A stretch of DNA of 64,000 nucleotides from Ursus arctos (GCF_023065955.2 NW_026622919.1:3298501-3362500), one strand, 5' to 3'. Positions 47,796-64,000 are shown, counted from the stretch's first letter. The notes: generated by a model from the sequence alone, not told the origin. Numbers and translations: made by a program.

Positions 47796-50133
47796 TGGAT
47801 GTCCCTTTTGCCGAGTCTTCCTAAGGGACATCCAGAAAAGAAAGTGAGCTAGCCGTGCAGAGGCAGGAGTGGCCCAGGCAGGGGTGCATGAGGGCCGTGG
47901 TGGCTGGTGGGCCGCAGAGGAGCCGGCTCTGGGGGGCGAGGTCCCGGCAGGGGCCCCGTAGTAGTGAGGGTTTACTCCTGCAGCACACGGTGATATGGTC
48001 TGATCTGCTCGTGGGGGTGCAGGGGTCACTGGTTGCGGGGGGGGGGGGCAAGTAGGTCAGCAGGGAGGGGTGTGGCAGCAGGTGGGTGCAGGGGTGGGGC
48101 TGGGGGGTGACCGAATCGACAAGCTTGCTGTCGGAGCAGCTGCTGTGAAAGGAGAGTGGGGGCCACACCTAGAGGGCTCCAGACGCTCGTGGTTCAGAAC
48201 TTCTGGTCACAGTATAATCTCGTGCAGAAAAGGGCATCTCCCAGGGTTTCAGGGAAAGTTTTGCCCCAGGCAGCTGTGAATGTGGTGGCTCCCCCATCAC
48301 CAGCACTATTTCTGAGGGAGGAGTTGGGGGCAACGAGGTTTGAGGAGAGGGAGTAAGACTTACTTGGAAATCCTAAGTTCCAAATGCGTTAGGAATCCAG
48401 GCAGAATTTGGAACAAGAGGTGAGATGTGGGAGTTGAGAGCTCAGCGGCCACGTCATGCAGAAGAGCGATGCCGGGTGGCTTGGGCCCAGCCGTAGTTTG
48501 TGAAGGCCTGGGGTTGGGTGCAGCAGAAGGGGGGGGCAGCGGCTGGGACCCCTGTTTCCCAGCTGAGAAGGCTCAGCCACTGGCTCTGTGGCCACAACGG
48601 ACCTACTTCTTGGGGAGGAGGGAGTCCTCGCCCAGGAGGGAAGCCTGGGACCAGCACCTGAGGTGAGGAGCGGGAGGGCTTCCCAAGCCTGCCGCCCACC
48701 CCCCACCCCGCACGGCACCCTCCTGGCACCTTGCTTGCTCCTTAGAGGTCCCTTTTCTGCACCTGATCCTATGGGCAAAACCTAAACATTGGTCCAAAAG
48801 CAAGAGAAGGAAAGGGCTGGCTTCCACGTGGAACCATTGCCATGTTTTTCCACTCTCTGCGCCAGCGGCCTGTGGCGTGGACAGGAGCTCGTCAGTGGCC
48901 CCTGCACAAGGGCTGCATGGACTGGGTTGCAGGGGAGGGGCCCCAGTGGTGCGGCACTCCCCAGTCCCCACCCTTCCCGCTGCCACCTGGCAGTGAGAGG
49001 AGCATCTGCCCCTGAAGTCCCGTTGTTGGTTTATTTGGGGGCAGGCGGCAGAAATGTCCAGCCGGGGGACTGTCCCAGGCCGGGACATATTGAGTCACAA
49101 CTGAAGACAGAGCCTGAGCGCCGCAGCCCGGGGCTGACGCTCTGCTGGTTCTGCTCCCCCAGCTTGGCAGCTGCCCTGAGACAGATGCTGGCCTGGCGCC
49201 GCCGTGGCCATGCCGACCAGGCTACGTGGTTTGTGCTGGGGACGTAAGCTGGGGGCAGGTGGTGAAAAACTGCACTTCCTGGCCGCTGCCACCCAGCTGT
49301 CCTGCTGCACTCGGGAGCGGGCCAGGGTCCCAGGCCAAGCCAGGCCCCAGGTGAAGCCAGCTGTCCCTTGGGGCCAGTGTGCTGATGCTGGGCTCCAGGC
49401 CATGAGGGCCAGTCAGATGCTGGTCCCTGTGTCATTTACATTAATCGAAGGGCGCCAGAGGAAAGACTTTGCCAATTTCTGTTTAGCCTAAATCTGTTTT
49501 ATATATACATTAATATTACAGAAACCTTGCCCAGGAGGAAGTCAAGACTCGCTGGGTGAGCATACGTCTGCTCTGTGCGCTATCCTAGGAGCGCGGGACA
49601 CAGTTGGACAAACACACTGATAGCTGTGTAACATGGTGTTGGGGGGTGGCAGAAGCCAAGGGGGGTGCTGTTGGGAGCAGAGCCCTCAGGGAGAGCTTCT
49701 CAAACGAGGTGACATTCGATGAGCGTACACATCTGGACCCTGTGCTGCCCTGTCCTGCCCAGACCCCTCAGCACCCCCACTCCCTCCCTCCCCACTGCTG
49801 CGCCCTCTTTCTGAGCTGGTAAAGCACCAGCCTACACAGAGCTTGCCCTCACTGAGCTTTTTTCTTGCCAGTTGAGACAGAGGAGATGGAATAACTTTGC
49901 TTTGAAAAGACTTCTCATCCTGCTGAGTAAGAGTAAATAGAGATGGTGCTGGAGTCAGGGTTTAATTAAGCCAAGGAAGTAGTAATGGCCACAAAGTCGT
50001 GATGGTGCCATTCTGGATAAGGCAGCCTTCAGGCTCTGCACCCTCAAGTAATTGGGAAGCCTCTGTGCTTTGCAGGTCGCTGACCCCTGTCCTCTCTGTC
50101 TGGGTGTCCAGGTCCCGCCTGCCCTTCAGTCTG

Positions 50134-54122
<3,989 letters not shown>

Positions 54123-55942
54123 ATTTACAAAACTCAGACCAGCAAGGCCCAGAGGTGGACAGTTTTCAGCTCCATCAGGACTCAAATTTTATAAAAACCA
54201 GATGGCTGCACTTTTCTGTGGTGTTTTATGTTGCTTTTTTTTCCTTTTTGGAGGAGGTGTGCCTGGTTCAAGGAGTTCAGTCAGCCCCAGGGTCCTGGAG
54301 CTGCGGAGCCTGGAGTCCTCAGCCCTGGGAAAGGGGCCTGGTGCCCAGGGTGTGCTGACCGGTGTGTGCTCTGCCATCTGGTGGTGGGAGCTGGCCCCTG
54401 CAGGCATCCTAACCTGGGGGCCCTCTGTAACCTGGCTTCGCACTTCCATCCGACCTCCCTTTCTCCTCTGTTTGTTCTTCCCTTCAGTAAATGTTTCTTG
54501 AGCTCCTTCTGTGCGTCAAGGCTTGTGCCCCTTCTAGGAGCTAAACAGCGAGTCCGAAGTGGACCTGCCTGTCAGGAACTCCCAGGCCAGCTCCTTTTCT
54601 TCCTTCTTCGTGAACCTCGTGCATTAAATCCACTTCTCCGGGTTCCTGGAAAAGAATGTGTCTATACTGCAGAGAATTACAGGGATGTGTGGGTGAGGGC
54701 AGACCTCCAGGGACATATCTGCCCAAATTCTGCAGGAAAGGACACAAGCTCGCTCGTTTGTTCTCAGCCTCACATCAGACAATCTCCACTTCATGTGACC
54801 GACTCCAGTTTTTCCCTTCAGGAAAATTCTGTGGCAATGCAGCGCTTTGAAGTTGTAATTATTAACTTATTTTAATTAAACCAATTTCCTTTCTCGGCAT
54901 CACCATCTGATCACACAGAGCGAGTCTCATAGTTAACTTCATTCCTGGCAGTGGAGGAGTTTGGAATTAAGTTCTCACAGTTGGTCGGACAAGTTTTTAA
55001 GCGTTTCCGAGTCCTTGGTCAAAAGATACAAAGATAAAACATTGCTTTTTATGAACAACTATCAGAAGTTGTCATGCCTTTAAAGACTTCCACAAATGAT
55101 TATCTTTTACTACTGACCCTACATTCGCCACACCCACCCTGGGTCCCAGGCGCTGGGCTCAGTGCTTGAGATGTCAGCGAGGATTCGCATCTGGTCCCAT
55201 GGCTTCTGTCCGCTGACCTTTTATTCCCCCTTCACGGGGGGCTTTGCAGTCTCTTCTCTGGAAACTTCGCACAAACCCTGCTTGTCTGCATCCCTTGGCC
55301 TCTTCTCCATGCTCCAGGGCAGAGGCAGAGAGAGGGTTTAGGACAGGTCAGCCAGGATTGGAGCCAAGTAGGACCCCACCATCAGCCCACAGCGCCCCTG
55401 CCCTGAAGCAGCGCCCCTCTCCCCTCAGGAGGTTGTGGGGTACCGTGATGGCCCAGGAAGGGCCATCAGACTTTTCTCAGACTCTAATACAGCTGCTAGG
55501 AAGGAACCCAGTGAGGATCCCTCTTGCGCTGCTGTGTGTTTCTTCCACTATAAAACATCTATCGAAAGAATGTGACACGTTTCTCTGGAACTCAGCTCCC
55601 GCTGGACATACCGTGGAAGACCCAAGTCTTTTCTGACTTTGCCTGGCCGGACTCCCCGACTCACTTTCTTGATAAATGTCACTGATGTTGGGGCTCTCTG
55701 AGTTTTTAAGACAGAGATGAAATTAGGACAGTCAGAGGACTTGGGACAGTCACTAAGTTGAGACCTTTCTGATGGCATCTCAGCCTAGGTGCCCTGAAGA
55801 GCATTTTCACCGTCAGTGATTTTTGACTCTTTGAAAGGTAGACATTTTTTTGTTTCTGTATCTGCTGCTGTCAGCATAATGATTGTTCCTTCCAACAGGA
55901 GCCATTGTTTTGTAAACAATAAAGTGCCAGAGGGGCTGTGAG
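54123..55942 (+). other. CANT1: CANT1 3' untranslated region (probable)
   Basis: About 1.8 kb runs from the stop to a canonical AATAAA (55918-55923). It is followed by a CA-less cleavage zone and a GT-rich stretch (GTCTCCTGGTCTGTGTTGG) typical of a downstream element. Part of it (about 54485-54600) resembles an antisense L2/MIR 3' end. An ATTAAA near 54875 could give a shorter form. Confidence 0.65.
55918..55923 (+). terminator. Probable CANT1 poly(A) signal (AATAAA)
   Basis: This is the first AATAAA on the plus strand after the CANT1 stop that also has a downstream GT-rich element within about 40 bases. Confidence 0.65.
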
Positions 55943-56181
55943 CTCTCTTTGTCTCCTGGTCTGTGTTGGCTGGGGGCCAAGGGCCTGGCAGAAATGCCAG
56001 AGCCCTGGTGATTCACACGACAGCTCCCCAAAGGGTGTGCTCTGTCCTTCTGTTTTGGGGCTGGGGTCTGATATGCCATGGGAGTTCATGGGACAGGCAC
56101 CATTCCAGATGGGGAAAGACTTTTCTGAAAATGAATTATCCAGTCCCAACTTTTCCTGAACCTGGAGAAACTCTTTTGGTC

Positions 56182-56302
56182 ATGGTGGTTAAGAATATAG
56201 ACTGTGAAGTCACTCGCAGACTCCAGTCTTGGCCCCAACATTGGCGCTGTGTGACCTGGGACACTACCTAACTTCTCTGTCCTTTGGTTCCTCATCTGTG
56301 AA
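56182..56302 (+). mobile_element. MIR SINE
   Basis: GTGGTTAAGAATATAGACTGTGAAGTC, GCTGTGTGACCTGGGACA and TTCCTCATCTGTGAAG occur in the order of the MIR consensus. Confidence 0.85.
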
Positions 56303-59300
56303 GGGAAGTTGCTCTCGTGAGTAGCCCCTGACACTTGCTTAGTGTGCACTCGTGCACTCCGTGGCTGCCCGTGCAGTGGAGCGCTCCGGATTGGGTGATG
56401 AGGAAGATCCCAGGAAAGAGGTCTAGACCCGTTAGGGCTTCGTTAGTGTGGCTGTGAAGCTGCAGGGATGAGACTGTTCCCAAGGGCGTGCAGGATCCCA
56501 GGATGCTCTACGTTGAAGCCTTGGGAGCACTGGAAAAGGAGGGGCTGATGAAGAAGAGAAGCCTGAACTGGAGTAGGAAAGATCACGAGAGTGTCATGTC
56601 TTAAAGCCAAGTGTGCCCGCAGTTCCTTTTGTGTCTTCAGACCCTCCCTGCCCCTTCCTCTCCCCGCCCTGCTCTGATCCCCAGAGGCTGACCTGAGTGA
56701 GCCTCATCTGAGCCCTCTGCGATGACCCTGACTGGCAGGAGGGAGGAGGATGAGCTGGGGGGTCCCCGATTCCCTCCTGCAGGGTTGCCTCCCGCACAGT
56801 CTCACAAGGCGGGTCCCTCTACTCTCTCAGCCTACGCTCCAGTGACTGCTCCCTGCTTCGCCCCTTCTGGCCTGAGAGTGGTCTGAGCTCCAGATACCAC
56901 TCTACCCCTTGTGGTGTCCCTACCCTGCTCACTCACACCCTGTAAATAGCCCCTTTCTTAAAGCCTCCTTAGTGACCCCAGTTTGAAGCCGTTTGTTTCC
57001 TGCAGGGAGCCGGACCCATCAAATACCACAGGGAGGTCAAGTAAGGAGGTCTGGAAGTATCTGTGAACTGAGCAATAGGAGGACCTGGCGTTCTTGGCAA
57101 TCCTGGCGAGAACCATTCCAGGAGAGCCGTGAAGGAGACTCCAGAGTGCGTCAGCCTGGGGCGGGACCAGACAGGGAATTGCAAATGGAGGAGCAAGGAG
57201 CTGAAAACCAGCCCTTGGCCCTTTGAGCCTCCGGACTCACACAGGTGGTGACTTTGGTCTATAGGGTATTCTCATCTGTTCAGCACATAACTGATCAGCA
57301 GAAAGAAAACTCCCGAAAGCCACGTTGGAACTGAGTGAAAGAAAGTGACACTAATTTCTTCCCAAATGTTAATCCTGTCATGTGCACTTTAAATTGGTAA
57401 GTTTCGAGGCAGATTATACCTTAATAAAATTGTTCTAAAAAATCTAAATAAAACAAAAATAAAATGCCTTCACACAAAGAAAATTCTGACCACAGATGGT
57501 TTTACTGGTGAATTGTACCAAAGATTTAAAGAAGAAATGATACCAAGCCCACACAAAATTTTCCATGATTTTGGACACTTCCCCACTCCTTTTAGGCTTC
57601 CCACTATCCTGATACCAAAACCAGAGAAATATATTACAAGAAAAGAAAAATCTAGACCAGTTCCCTCATGAACATAGATGCAAAAATATTTGGCAAAAGT
57701 TTAGCCGGTTGAATCCAGCTGTATATAAAAGTGAAAATAACTCATGAGAAAGCATGGTTTACTCCAGGAATGCAAGGTTGGTTTAATATTCTAAAATCAA
57801 TGTAATCCACCACATTAACAGACTAAAAAGAAAAACCATATGATCATCTTCAAAGATAGAGAAAAAGCATTTGACAAAATTCACTACCCATTCATGATTT
57901 AAAAAGAAAACTCTTAGCAAACTTGGCAAAAAAGGAATGTCTCTAACCTGATAAAGTGTGTCTGCAAAAAACCTACAGCTGATGTCATACTTTGTGCTGA
58001 AAGACTGAATGTGTCGCTCATACATCTGGGAACAAGGCAAGAGTGGCCACTTTCACCACTCCCCCCCCACTTAACTTCTTATACTGAAGTCATTTTAAAC
58101 CACACAGATATTGTAAAACTCAGATAGTGTAGCTCTGTTCCCTTCATGCAGGCTTCTTGGTGCTAACACCTTACAGTTGTCACGACTAAGCACAGTGATC
58201 AGACCCCGGAAACTGACATTGCTCTCATCACTTTTATTTGCAGTCATCTGATGGGGTATCCCAGACAGTATAATTAGGCAAGGGAAAGAAAGTCATTCAG
58301 ACTGGAAGAGAAAGAGTAAAACTGTCTTTATTTTTATTTGCCAATGACAAGATTGACTAGATAGAAAAGCCTAAGAAATCTTCAAAAAATAGCTCCCAGA
58401 ACTAAGTTGAGTTTAGCAAAGCTAAAGGATGCAGAGCGCCCATACAGAAATTAGCTTATTTCTACGTAGCTACAGTGAACAATTGGAAACTGTGAAATTG
58501 ATATAAATACGTGCAAGATCTGTAGACCGAAACTGCACAACACGGATGAAATCAAAGGAGACCCAAATAAATGGAACAATACACTCTTGTTGGATGGGAA
58601 TATTCAATTCTGAGAAAGAAGAAGTCGAAGGATTTATACTATCTGGCTTCTAGACTTAAGATGTATTAAGCTATAAGCAGTCAAAGCTGTTGTATTGGCG
58701 GAAGAACAATAGACGTGTAAATCAAAGGAACAGAAAAAAGTCCATAAATAGACGCATATGTGTGTGGTCCGTGGATTTTGGGCCAAAGTGCCAGGGTAGT
58801 TCAGTGGGGGAAAGACTGTTTTTGCTAAAGTGATGTTGGGACAAGTCTAATCTCTATGGAAACAAATGATTGAAACCCTTAACTCCCACCATTCACAAAA
58901 TTACCTCAGAATAGATCATAGGACCAAATGCAAGAGCTAACACTAAAAAATTCCAGAAGACAGCGGACTTTGGGTCAGGCAGAAACGTCTTCAACACGGC
59001 ACGAGAGAGAATGAGACTTTGAGCTTCATCTACACCTGAAACCTTGGTCATTCAGAAGACGCTGCTAAGATGAAAAGGCATGAAAAGATAAAAACAAAAT
59101 TTGTGGATCCTATCTGCTAAAGGACTTGCCTCCCGAGAACGTAAAGACTGTGTGTACAACTCAGTAATAAGATAAACAGCCCGATTTAAAATGTGCCTGA
59201 GCTCTAAACAGGCACTTCACCGAAGAGGACGGCTGACAAGCAAGCCTATGAGGAGGTGCCCAGCAGCGTTAGCCATTAACAGCACGATGAGACCCCGCTG

Positions 59301-59500
59301 CGTCCCCACCAGAATGATGCCTTGAAAAAGACTGGTAACGCCAAGTTTTGGTGAGGATTTATAGCCGCCAGGACACTCAGACAATGGCCAGTAGGGATGC
59401 TGAAGAGTCGGGCCACTGTGGGAAACAGTGTGATAGTTTCTTAAAAAGTCAAACATCTAGGGGCGCCTGGGTGGCTCAGTGGGTTAAGCTTCCGACTCTT

Positions 59501-59712
59501 TTTTTTTTTTTTTTAAGATTTTATTTATTCATTTGACAGACAGAGAGACAGCCAGCGAGAGAGGGAACACAAGCAGGGGGAGTGGGAGAGGAGAGGAAGA
59601 AGCAGGCTTCCCAGCAGAGCAGGGAGCCCGATGAGGGGCTAGATCCCAGGACTCCGGGATCACGCCCTGAGCCGAAGGCAGACACTTAACGACTGAGCCA
59701 CCCAGGAGCCCC
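59501..59712 (-). mobile_element. Can-SINE inserted inside another SINE
   Basis: An antisense copy from poly-T to GAGCCACCCAGGAGCCCC lies between perfect AAGCTTCCGACTCTT duplications at 59486-59500 and 59713-59727, within the body of the outer SINE. Confidence 0.95.
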
Positions 59713-59804
59713 AAGCTTCCGACTCTTGATCTCAGCTCAGGTCTTGATCTTAGAGTTGTGAGTTCAAGCCCCACACTGGGCATGGAACCTACTTTAAAAA
59801 GGGG

Positions 59805-60011
59805 GGGGCACCTGGGTGGCTCAGTCGTTAAGCATCTGCCTTCGGCTCAGGGCGTGATCCCAGAGTCCTGGGATCGAGCCCCACATCAGGCTCCTCTGCT
59901 GGGAGCCTGCTTCTTCCTCTCCCATCCCCCCTGCTTGTGTTCCCTCTCTCGCTGGCTGTCTCTCTCTCTCTCTCTATCAAATAAATAAAAAAAAATCTTA
60001 AAAAAAAAAAT
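59805..60011 (+). mobile_element. Third Can-SINE, in the tail of the outer SINE
   Basis: A near-consensus plus-strand copy (GGCACCTGGGTGGCTCAGTC to AATAAATAAAAAAAAATCTT) follows directly on the ACTTTAAAAAGG tail of the outer element and shares its A-rich 3' end. Confidence 0.92.
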
Positions 60012-61094
60012 AAGTTAAACATCTATCACATGACCCGGTAATCCTTTCCCTAGGTATTTTACACAAAAGAAAGCAAAGCTTGTGTTCACACCAAGTCTGC
60101 TCCCCAAACGGTCCTAAGAGCTTTATTCATAACAGTCACAACCTGGGAACGTCCCAAATGCCCATCAACGCAGAAATGCATAAGCAAACTGTAGTCCGTC
60201 TATATGGGGGGCTAGAGCGGAGAACAAAAATGAACCAGTTACTGGTATCTGCTGACATCAGTGAATCTGAAAGCATCGTGCTAAGTCAGAGGAGCTGGAT
60301 ACAATACATTACATATTGTATGTTTCTATTCATACGAAATTCTAGAACACAAAAAGATCGGTGGTTGCTGGGGACGGGGGCTGCTGTAGGGGTCTGACTG
60401 CAAAGGGACATAAGTGCACTTTTGGGGTGATGAAATGTTCTCTATATCGTGGTTGTGGTCATGGTTGCCGTCTGCATCTTTGTCAAAACTCATTCAATCC
60501 ATGCATTTTATTATATGTACATTGTATCTCAACCCAATTTTTTAAAAAGAGAAGCAGGTGTTGCCTGAGCGGGTGATCACTGAGCAGATGTTGCCTCGCC
60601 GCACCTCTGTTTTCTCACCTACAAAGGGGGCTGAGAGGAGCAGCTGCTTCCCATCGCGGTTTGAGTATTATGCATGTGGAGGTCCGCGGCAGTGCCTAGC
60701 TGCTTGGACATCGGGCGAGGGGGTGGGATAGCCTACAAGCCAGCTGAGCGTTCTCTCCTGCCTCGGTGGCAGTGGCTCCTTGGTGACGGCAGCGTCATGC
60801 ACACCATCACAGCTGGGCCCAGGTGTCCGTGGTGTCCGGGGCTTTCAGTCTCCTTCTCAGAGCTGAGCCCCTCCTCTCTGGAGCAGATCATCTCAAGCTC
60901 TGGTTCCAGTCGGCTCGCGGAAAGCCCCGGGGAGGAGATACCCATACTCTGATTCCACGAAGAGGTCTCAGTCTTATATTTTACTCCCTTTGACTTGAAG
61001 GACTTCTCAGGACTTTGGGGCTAAAGATTCAGCAACTTGAATTTTAAACTCAAGTTTTCAACACTGTGAACATTAAGAAAAGGGAAGCTCAGTT

Positions 61095-61480
61095 AGAATG
61101 GAGTGGGGCGGCCGGCAGGGGGAGCTCTCACTGCAGTGCTGTTGCCAGCTGCCGACCCTGCAGGAAGAGAGCACCGTGCACCTGGACGCCACTTGACTAC
61201 CCCACCTGGAGGAAGGAAGGTTTCTTCCTCCCCCGCAACAGCCCAGCCAGTGAGACGCCCCCATTCTTTCAACTCCCAGTTCACTGCAGGGGGCTTTCTG
61301 TTTCTAATAACACCCCCCCCCATAAAAGAGCCTCCTCTTCTTTGTTTGGTGGACCTGCCTGTGGTTCTGCCATTGGTTGCGTATTCCAGGTTGCAATTCT
61401 CTGCTCTTCCTGAATAAACCGATTTCTGCCGGTAGGATAATTGGGGCAGTTTTATTTGTAAGGTTAATGCCACCAACACC
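61095..61480 (+). mobile_element. LTR-like repeat (possible ancient ERV LTR)
   Basis: It has a CACTTGACTACCCCACCTGGAGGAAGGAAGG block, a TATA-like CATAAAAGAGCC at 61320 and a CTGAATAAACC poly(A)-type signal at about 61410 followed by a GT-rich end. This is the spacing of a retroviral-type LTR U3-R-U5. I recognise the wording as an old mammalian repeat but cannot name the family. Confidence 0.45.
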
Positions 61481-61804
61481 TCCCAAAGGACTTCCTTTGT
61501 CTGCTTTTCCTGACGGGCAGCTTGTTTGGGCAGAAGTCAGTGGAAACTATGTGAAGGAAGGTTCTGGAGGTTCTGTGCCAACAAACCCGAAGCTCCTTCA
61601 GTGGATGGGATTTTAAAACTCACTACGGTCTCTTGGCCAGTGCTATTTCCAGATGCTTCTCCCCTGACTATCTGCAGTTTCGTTGGAGGGAGCTAGGTGA
61701 ACCATGCCACTCCCTAAGACCTCCCGTCTTGGGCAAATAGCCATTAAATGCTTGACCTCGGGCCTCACTCTCTGGAACCGCAGGGTGCCAGGGAAACTGT
61801 CTGC

Positions 61805-61966
61805 CAGCGGCTCTCAGCCCTGGCTGCACACGGCAGCCACCTGGAAGGCTTTAAAATGCCAGCGCCTGTCCCCACTCCAGAGATGGTGACTGAGCTGACC
61901 TAAGCATCAGAAATTGGTAAAATTCCCACATGATTCTCATGTGCAAACCAGGTTGGGGGCCACTAG
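61805..61966 (+). mobile_element. MER5A-type MITE
   Basis: CAGCGGCTCTCAGCCCTGGCTGCACAC left end, CACCTGGAAGGCTTTAAAA, and a TGATTCTCATGTGCA...GGTTGGGGGCCACTA right end give the inverted-repeat layout of the element, nearly full length. Confidence 0.85.
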
Positions 61967-64000
61967 GCTAAAGAGACCTGGGGACATTCCAAGGGACAGC
62001 TCTCATCCCGAACCTTGGGATGCAGGTGACCAAAACAATAGAGGGCGTTGATTGCCTCATTGAACTGCAAATCCCAGGACTTGACCTTGACTTCAGGCCA
62101 GGGGGAGCCAGGGGCGCAGATCACAGCGTCAGACCTACTGCCTCCACATTCTGGCTCTGCCTGCACATCCCCTAGAGGGTCCCTCCGAGAGCCAGAAGCT
62201 GACTCTCCACGCGCTGGCTGCCATCACGGCCCCTCGCTGACACCATCCCTGTGGCAAGGGGCCTGAAGGGCTCTGAGCTGCCAGCTCTGGGTCAGACTCC
62301 GGGGCAGCCTGGGGTCCTCAGACACAGGCTGGGAGGGAGAGTGCGTGCTTCCCCAAGGGAAAACCGCGGTGGTGCTTTCTCTTGGAGGCCAGGGATGGCT
62401 GGGAGGTGGGCTCAGCACTTTCCAGCCACTCCAGAGGCTGCGTCCCCTGCCCTGCAGGGGGTGAGACGCCGGGAGAACAGTAGGCATGGGGGGTGTGGCG
62501 TCCTCTGCTGGTGACCAGAGCAGGCTCTGGGGGTCACTGCTGCGTGTGGGGCCCAGCTCTTCCAGTTGCTGGCTGTGTACCTGGGCATGTTGTCTCATGT
62601 CTCGGGGCCTCCCTCCCACCGTCAGGGGGACCACTCCATATGGCCTCGCAGAGGGGGAGCCTCTCTGGGAGGTCAGGCATGCCAAGCACTCAGGCCGGGC
62701 AGACCCATAATGAGCGGTCTCCACCCTGCTGGCATTGTGCCAGACTCAGGACAGGGCTCAGAGCATTCCGTGGGAGCCCACAGTCATGCCGGCAGGTGCA
62801 GACCCTGCCTGTCTGCGCCTACCCTCACTCTTCCTCCTGCTGCTCCCCCGCCCCCGCTTCCCCTCCAAGCCTCCCCCAACGCCAGCCCTGGGGGCCCGTC
62901 CAGCTTGGAAGATGTAAACATTCCCCTGTAGCTGTTGGCCGTCTTGCTCTGCTTATGGTCAGCTACGCTGCTACCTCGGGCCACCGCCGCCCGGACAGCC
63001 ACAGTCAGAGCTGAGTGGAGGGAGGGGCCCCGGGAGCCTTGTCGGCAGCCAACCCCAGAAGAAACCCAAGTCAGGTGGTTTCTAGAAATCGAAACTAGAC
63101 TGTTTTCTCTGGTATTTCCTGGGACCAGCCTGACCACACTCCACACTGGGAGGGTTTTCTGGGTCGAAGCACAGCCTGCAGAGGGATCCTGCAGCAGAAA
63201 ACTGAGAGGCTCCAGGGCAGCTATCAGTAGTTGGTTGCCTCAGGCAGGTAAGCTCATGCCTCCTGCTCTCAGGTGGGTGTCCCTGTCTCTACCCAATGTC
63301 ACCTAGAGGGTATAATCTCCCTGTTTTTACCCAAATGGGGATCTGGTGTCCTTCCTCAGCCCAGGGACCATCATTCCCTCTCCCAGATCCATAGGGTCTC
63401 TGTATGTATAGTTGCCCAGGTTGCTCACTGCACAAGGACAAAGGGGCAAGCAGGCTTGGAATTCAGCCCAGGGTGCTTTCACCATTTTTTGCATTTCGGC
63501 CCAGGCCTACATCTGTCCAAAGGAAGAGTATCTTTTTCTAATTTGCAAAAGGCACCAGCAGGCAGCCCTATCCCAACTTCTCATACAAGGGAGTCAGGCT
63601 ACAAGAGGTGGCCATGGCCACCCCAAGGGCAGCCACATTTGCATACAATACGCCAGGTGCATGATTGGCCATTGTTAATGCAGAACCGGGGTGCTGCCTC
63701 GGGGTCACCAGGCGCTGACCTGTAGGGGTGCGCACAACAGCTGCCTCGTGCTGCACTTCCTGGGCCTAGGAGTGGTGCGGGGGCCACGGGGTTCTCATGA
63801 ACCAGAGAGACAATGACTGGCTCCTCCACATTCGGTACATGGGGGAGACAGCAGGTGGGGAGCAGGTTGGGGATGAAGATGAAAAGCGTGCCCCCAAAAT
63901 TCTAGAGAAGCAAGAACTCCAGGCAAAAGTTGGAAGAGCTGGGCCTCCCATGCCCTCTGTGCCCTACCCAGGCGGACTGTGTGGCCTTGGTGGCCCCAGC

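Larger units (their letters stand above)
39158..50129 (+). other. CANT1 intron 1 (probable)
   Basis: An 11-kb region between the proposed non-coding exon and the coding exon acceptor (CCCTTCAG at 50129). It holds the 26-bp minisatellite at its start, two MLT1-type LTRs in opposite orientation, MIR/L2 traces and several long G runs. Further alternative 5' exons may exist but were not recognisable. Confidence 0.55.
59460..60011 (+). mobile_element. Nested Can-SINE composite, outer element
   Basis: The outer plus-strand SINE (GGGCGCCTGGGTGGCTCAG head) is split. Its 5' part is 59460-59500 and it resumes at 59728 (the 15-bp target copy at 59713-59727 repeats), ending near 59800. The entire composite is enclosed by AAGT(C/T)AAACATCTA at 59446-59459 and 60012-60025. 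Confidence 0.9.
57250..60555 (+). mobile_element. 5'-truncated, decayed L1 with nested SINEs
   Basis: A short L1 3' end (about 57250-57450) is followed from about 57465 by ORF2 reverse-transcriptase-region sequence (TTTTACTGGTGAATTGTACC, GGAATGCAAGGTTGGTTTAA, AATCCACCACATTAACAGAC). It continues through the C-terminal part to a 3' UTR-like end (TTTGTCAAAACTCATTCAA, TTGTATCTCAACCCAATTTTTTAAAAA). Frames are broken throughout. A C-rich junction near 58060 and the following 150 bases may be a separate insertion. Three SINEs interrupt it at 59460-60011. Confidence 0.85.
60556..64000. other. Intergenic right edge
   Basis: No gene can be supported apart from an unrecognised frame open at the right boundary (63797 onward, see findings). 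An MIR-like core lies near 62545-62630. LGALS3BP would be expected to the right by synteny, but none of its exons is seen here. Confidence 0.5.

Noticed and set aside
49999..50133. Extended N-terminus of CANT1 from an upstream ATG at 49999
   Set aside because: The extra 45 codons precede a good splice acceptor at 50128-50129 and do not resemble CANT1; starting at 50134 gives the family length of 401 residues.

Overview
This window is vertebrate nuclear DNA from a carnivore. Two intron-containing genes can be read exon by exon and closely resemble mammalian C1QTNF1 and CANT1. The rest is intronic or intergenic DNA rich in carnivore tRNA-derived SINEs (Can-SINE/SINEC) and older mammalian repeats (L1, L2, MIR, MER5A, MER20, a Charlie MITE, MLT1 LTRs). 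Several SINE copies have the wording I associate with bears and other arctoid carnivores; that assignment is inference.

Layout. 1-12.3 kb is intergenic: an antisense, decayed L1 carrying a cluster of SINEs (about 2.2-9.3 kb), a second antisense L1 fragment (9.94-11.15 kb) and an MLT1 LTR (12.3-12.75 kb). About 13.0-18.35 kb on the minus strand holds the three coding exons and the 3' UTR of C1QTNF1 (CTRP1), a secreted collagen-like/C1q-domain protein of 276 residues. 18.35-38.8 kb is non-coding. It should contain the upstream non-coding exon(s) and promoter of C1QTNF1, which I could not place. About 38.85-39.3 kb is a CpG-rich promoter with a ZNF143/THAP11-type site and a probable non-coding first exon of CANT1 on the plus strand. 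Directly downstream, at 39.28-40.38 kb, is a striking 26-bp minisatellite of about 42 units. CANT1 intron 1 runs to 50.13 kb. Three coding exons (50134-54122) encode a 401-residue Golgi/ER nucleotidase, followed by a 1.8-kb 3' UTR. From 56 kb to the end is intergenic, with a 3-kb plus-strand L1 that carries a nested set of three SINEs, plus MER5A and an LTR-like repeat.

The two genes are divergently transcribed, as I recall for human 17q25.3 (C1QTNF1 and CANT1 head-to-head). No functional link between them is implied by the sequence. ENGASE (left) and LGALS3BP (right) would be the expected flanks, but I see no exon of either. No operon, CRISPR array, defence system or tRNA/rRNA gene was found. 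The most unusual structure is the minisatellite beside the CANT1 promoter.
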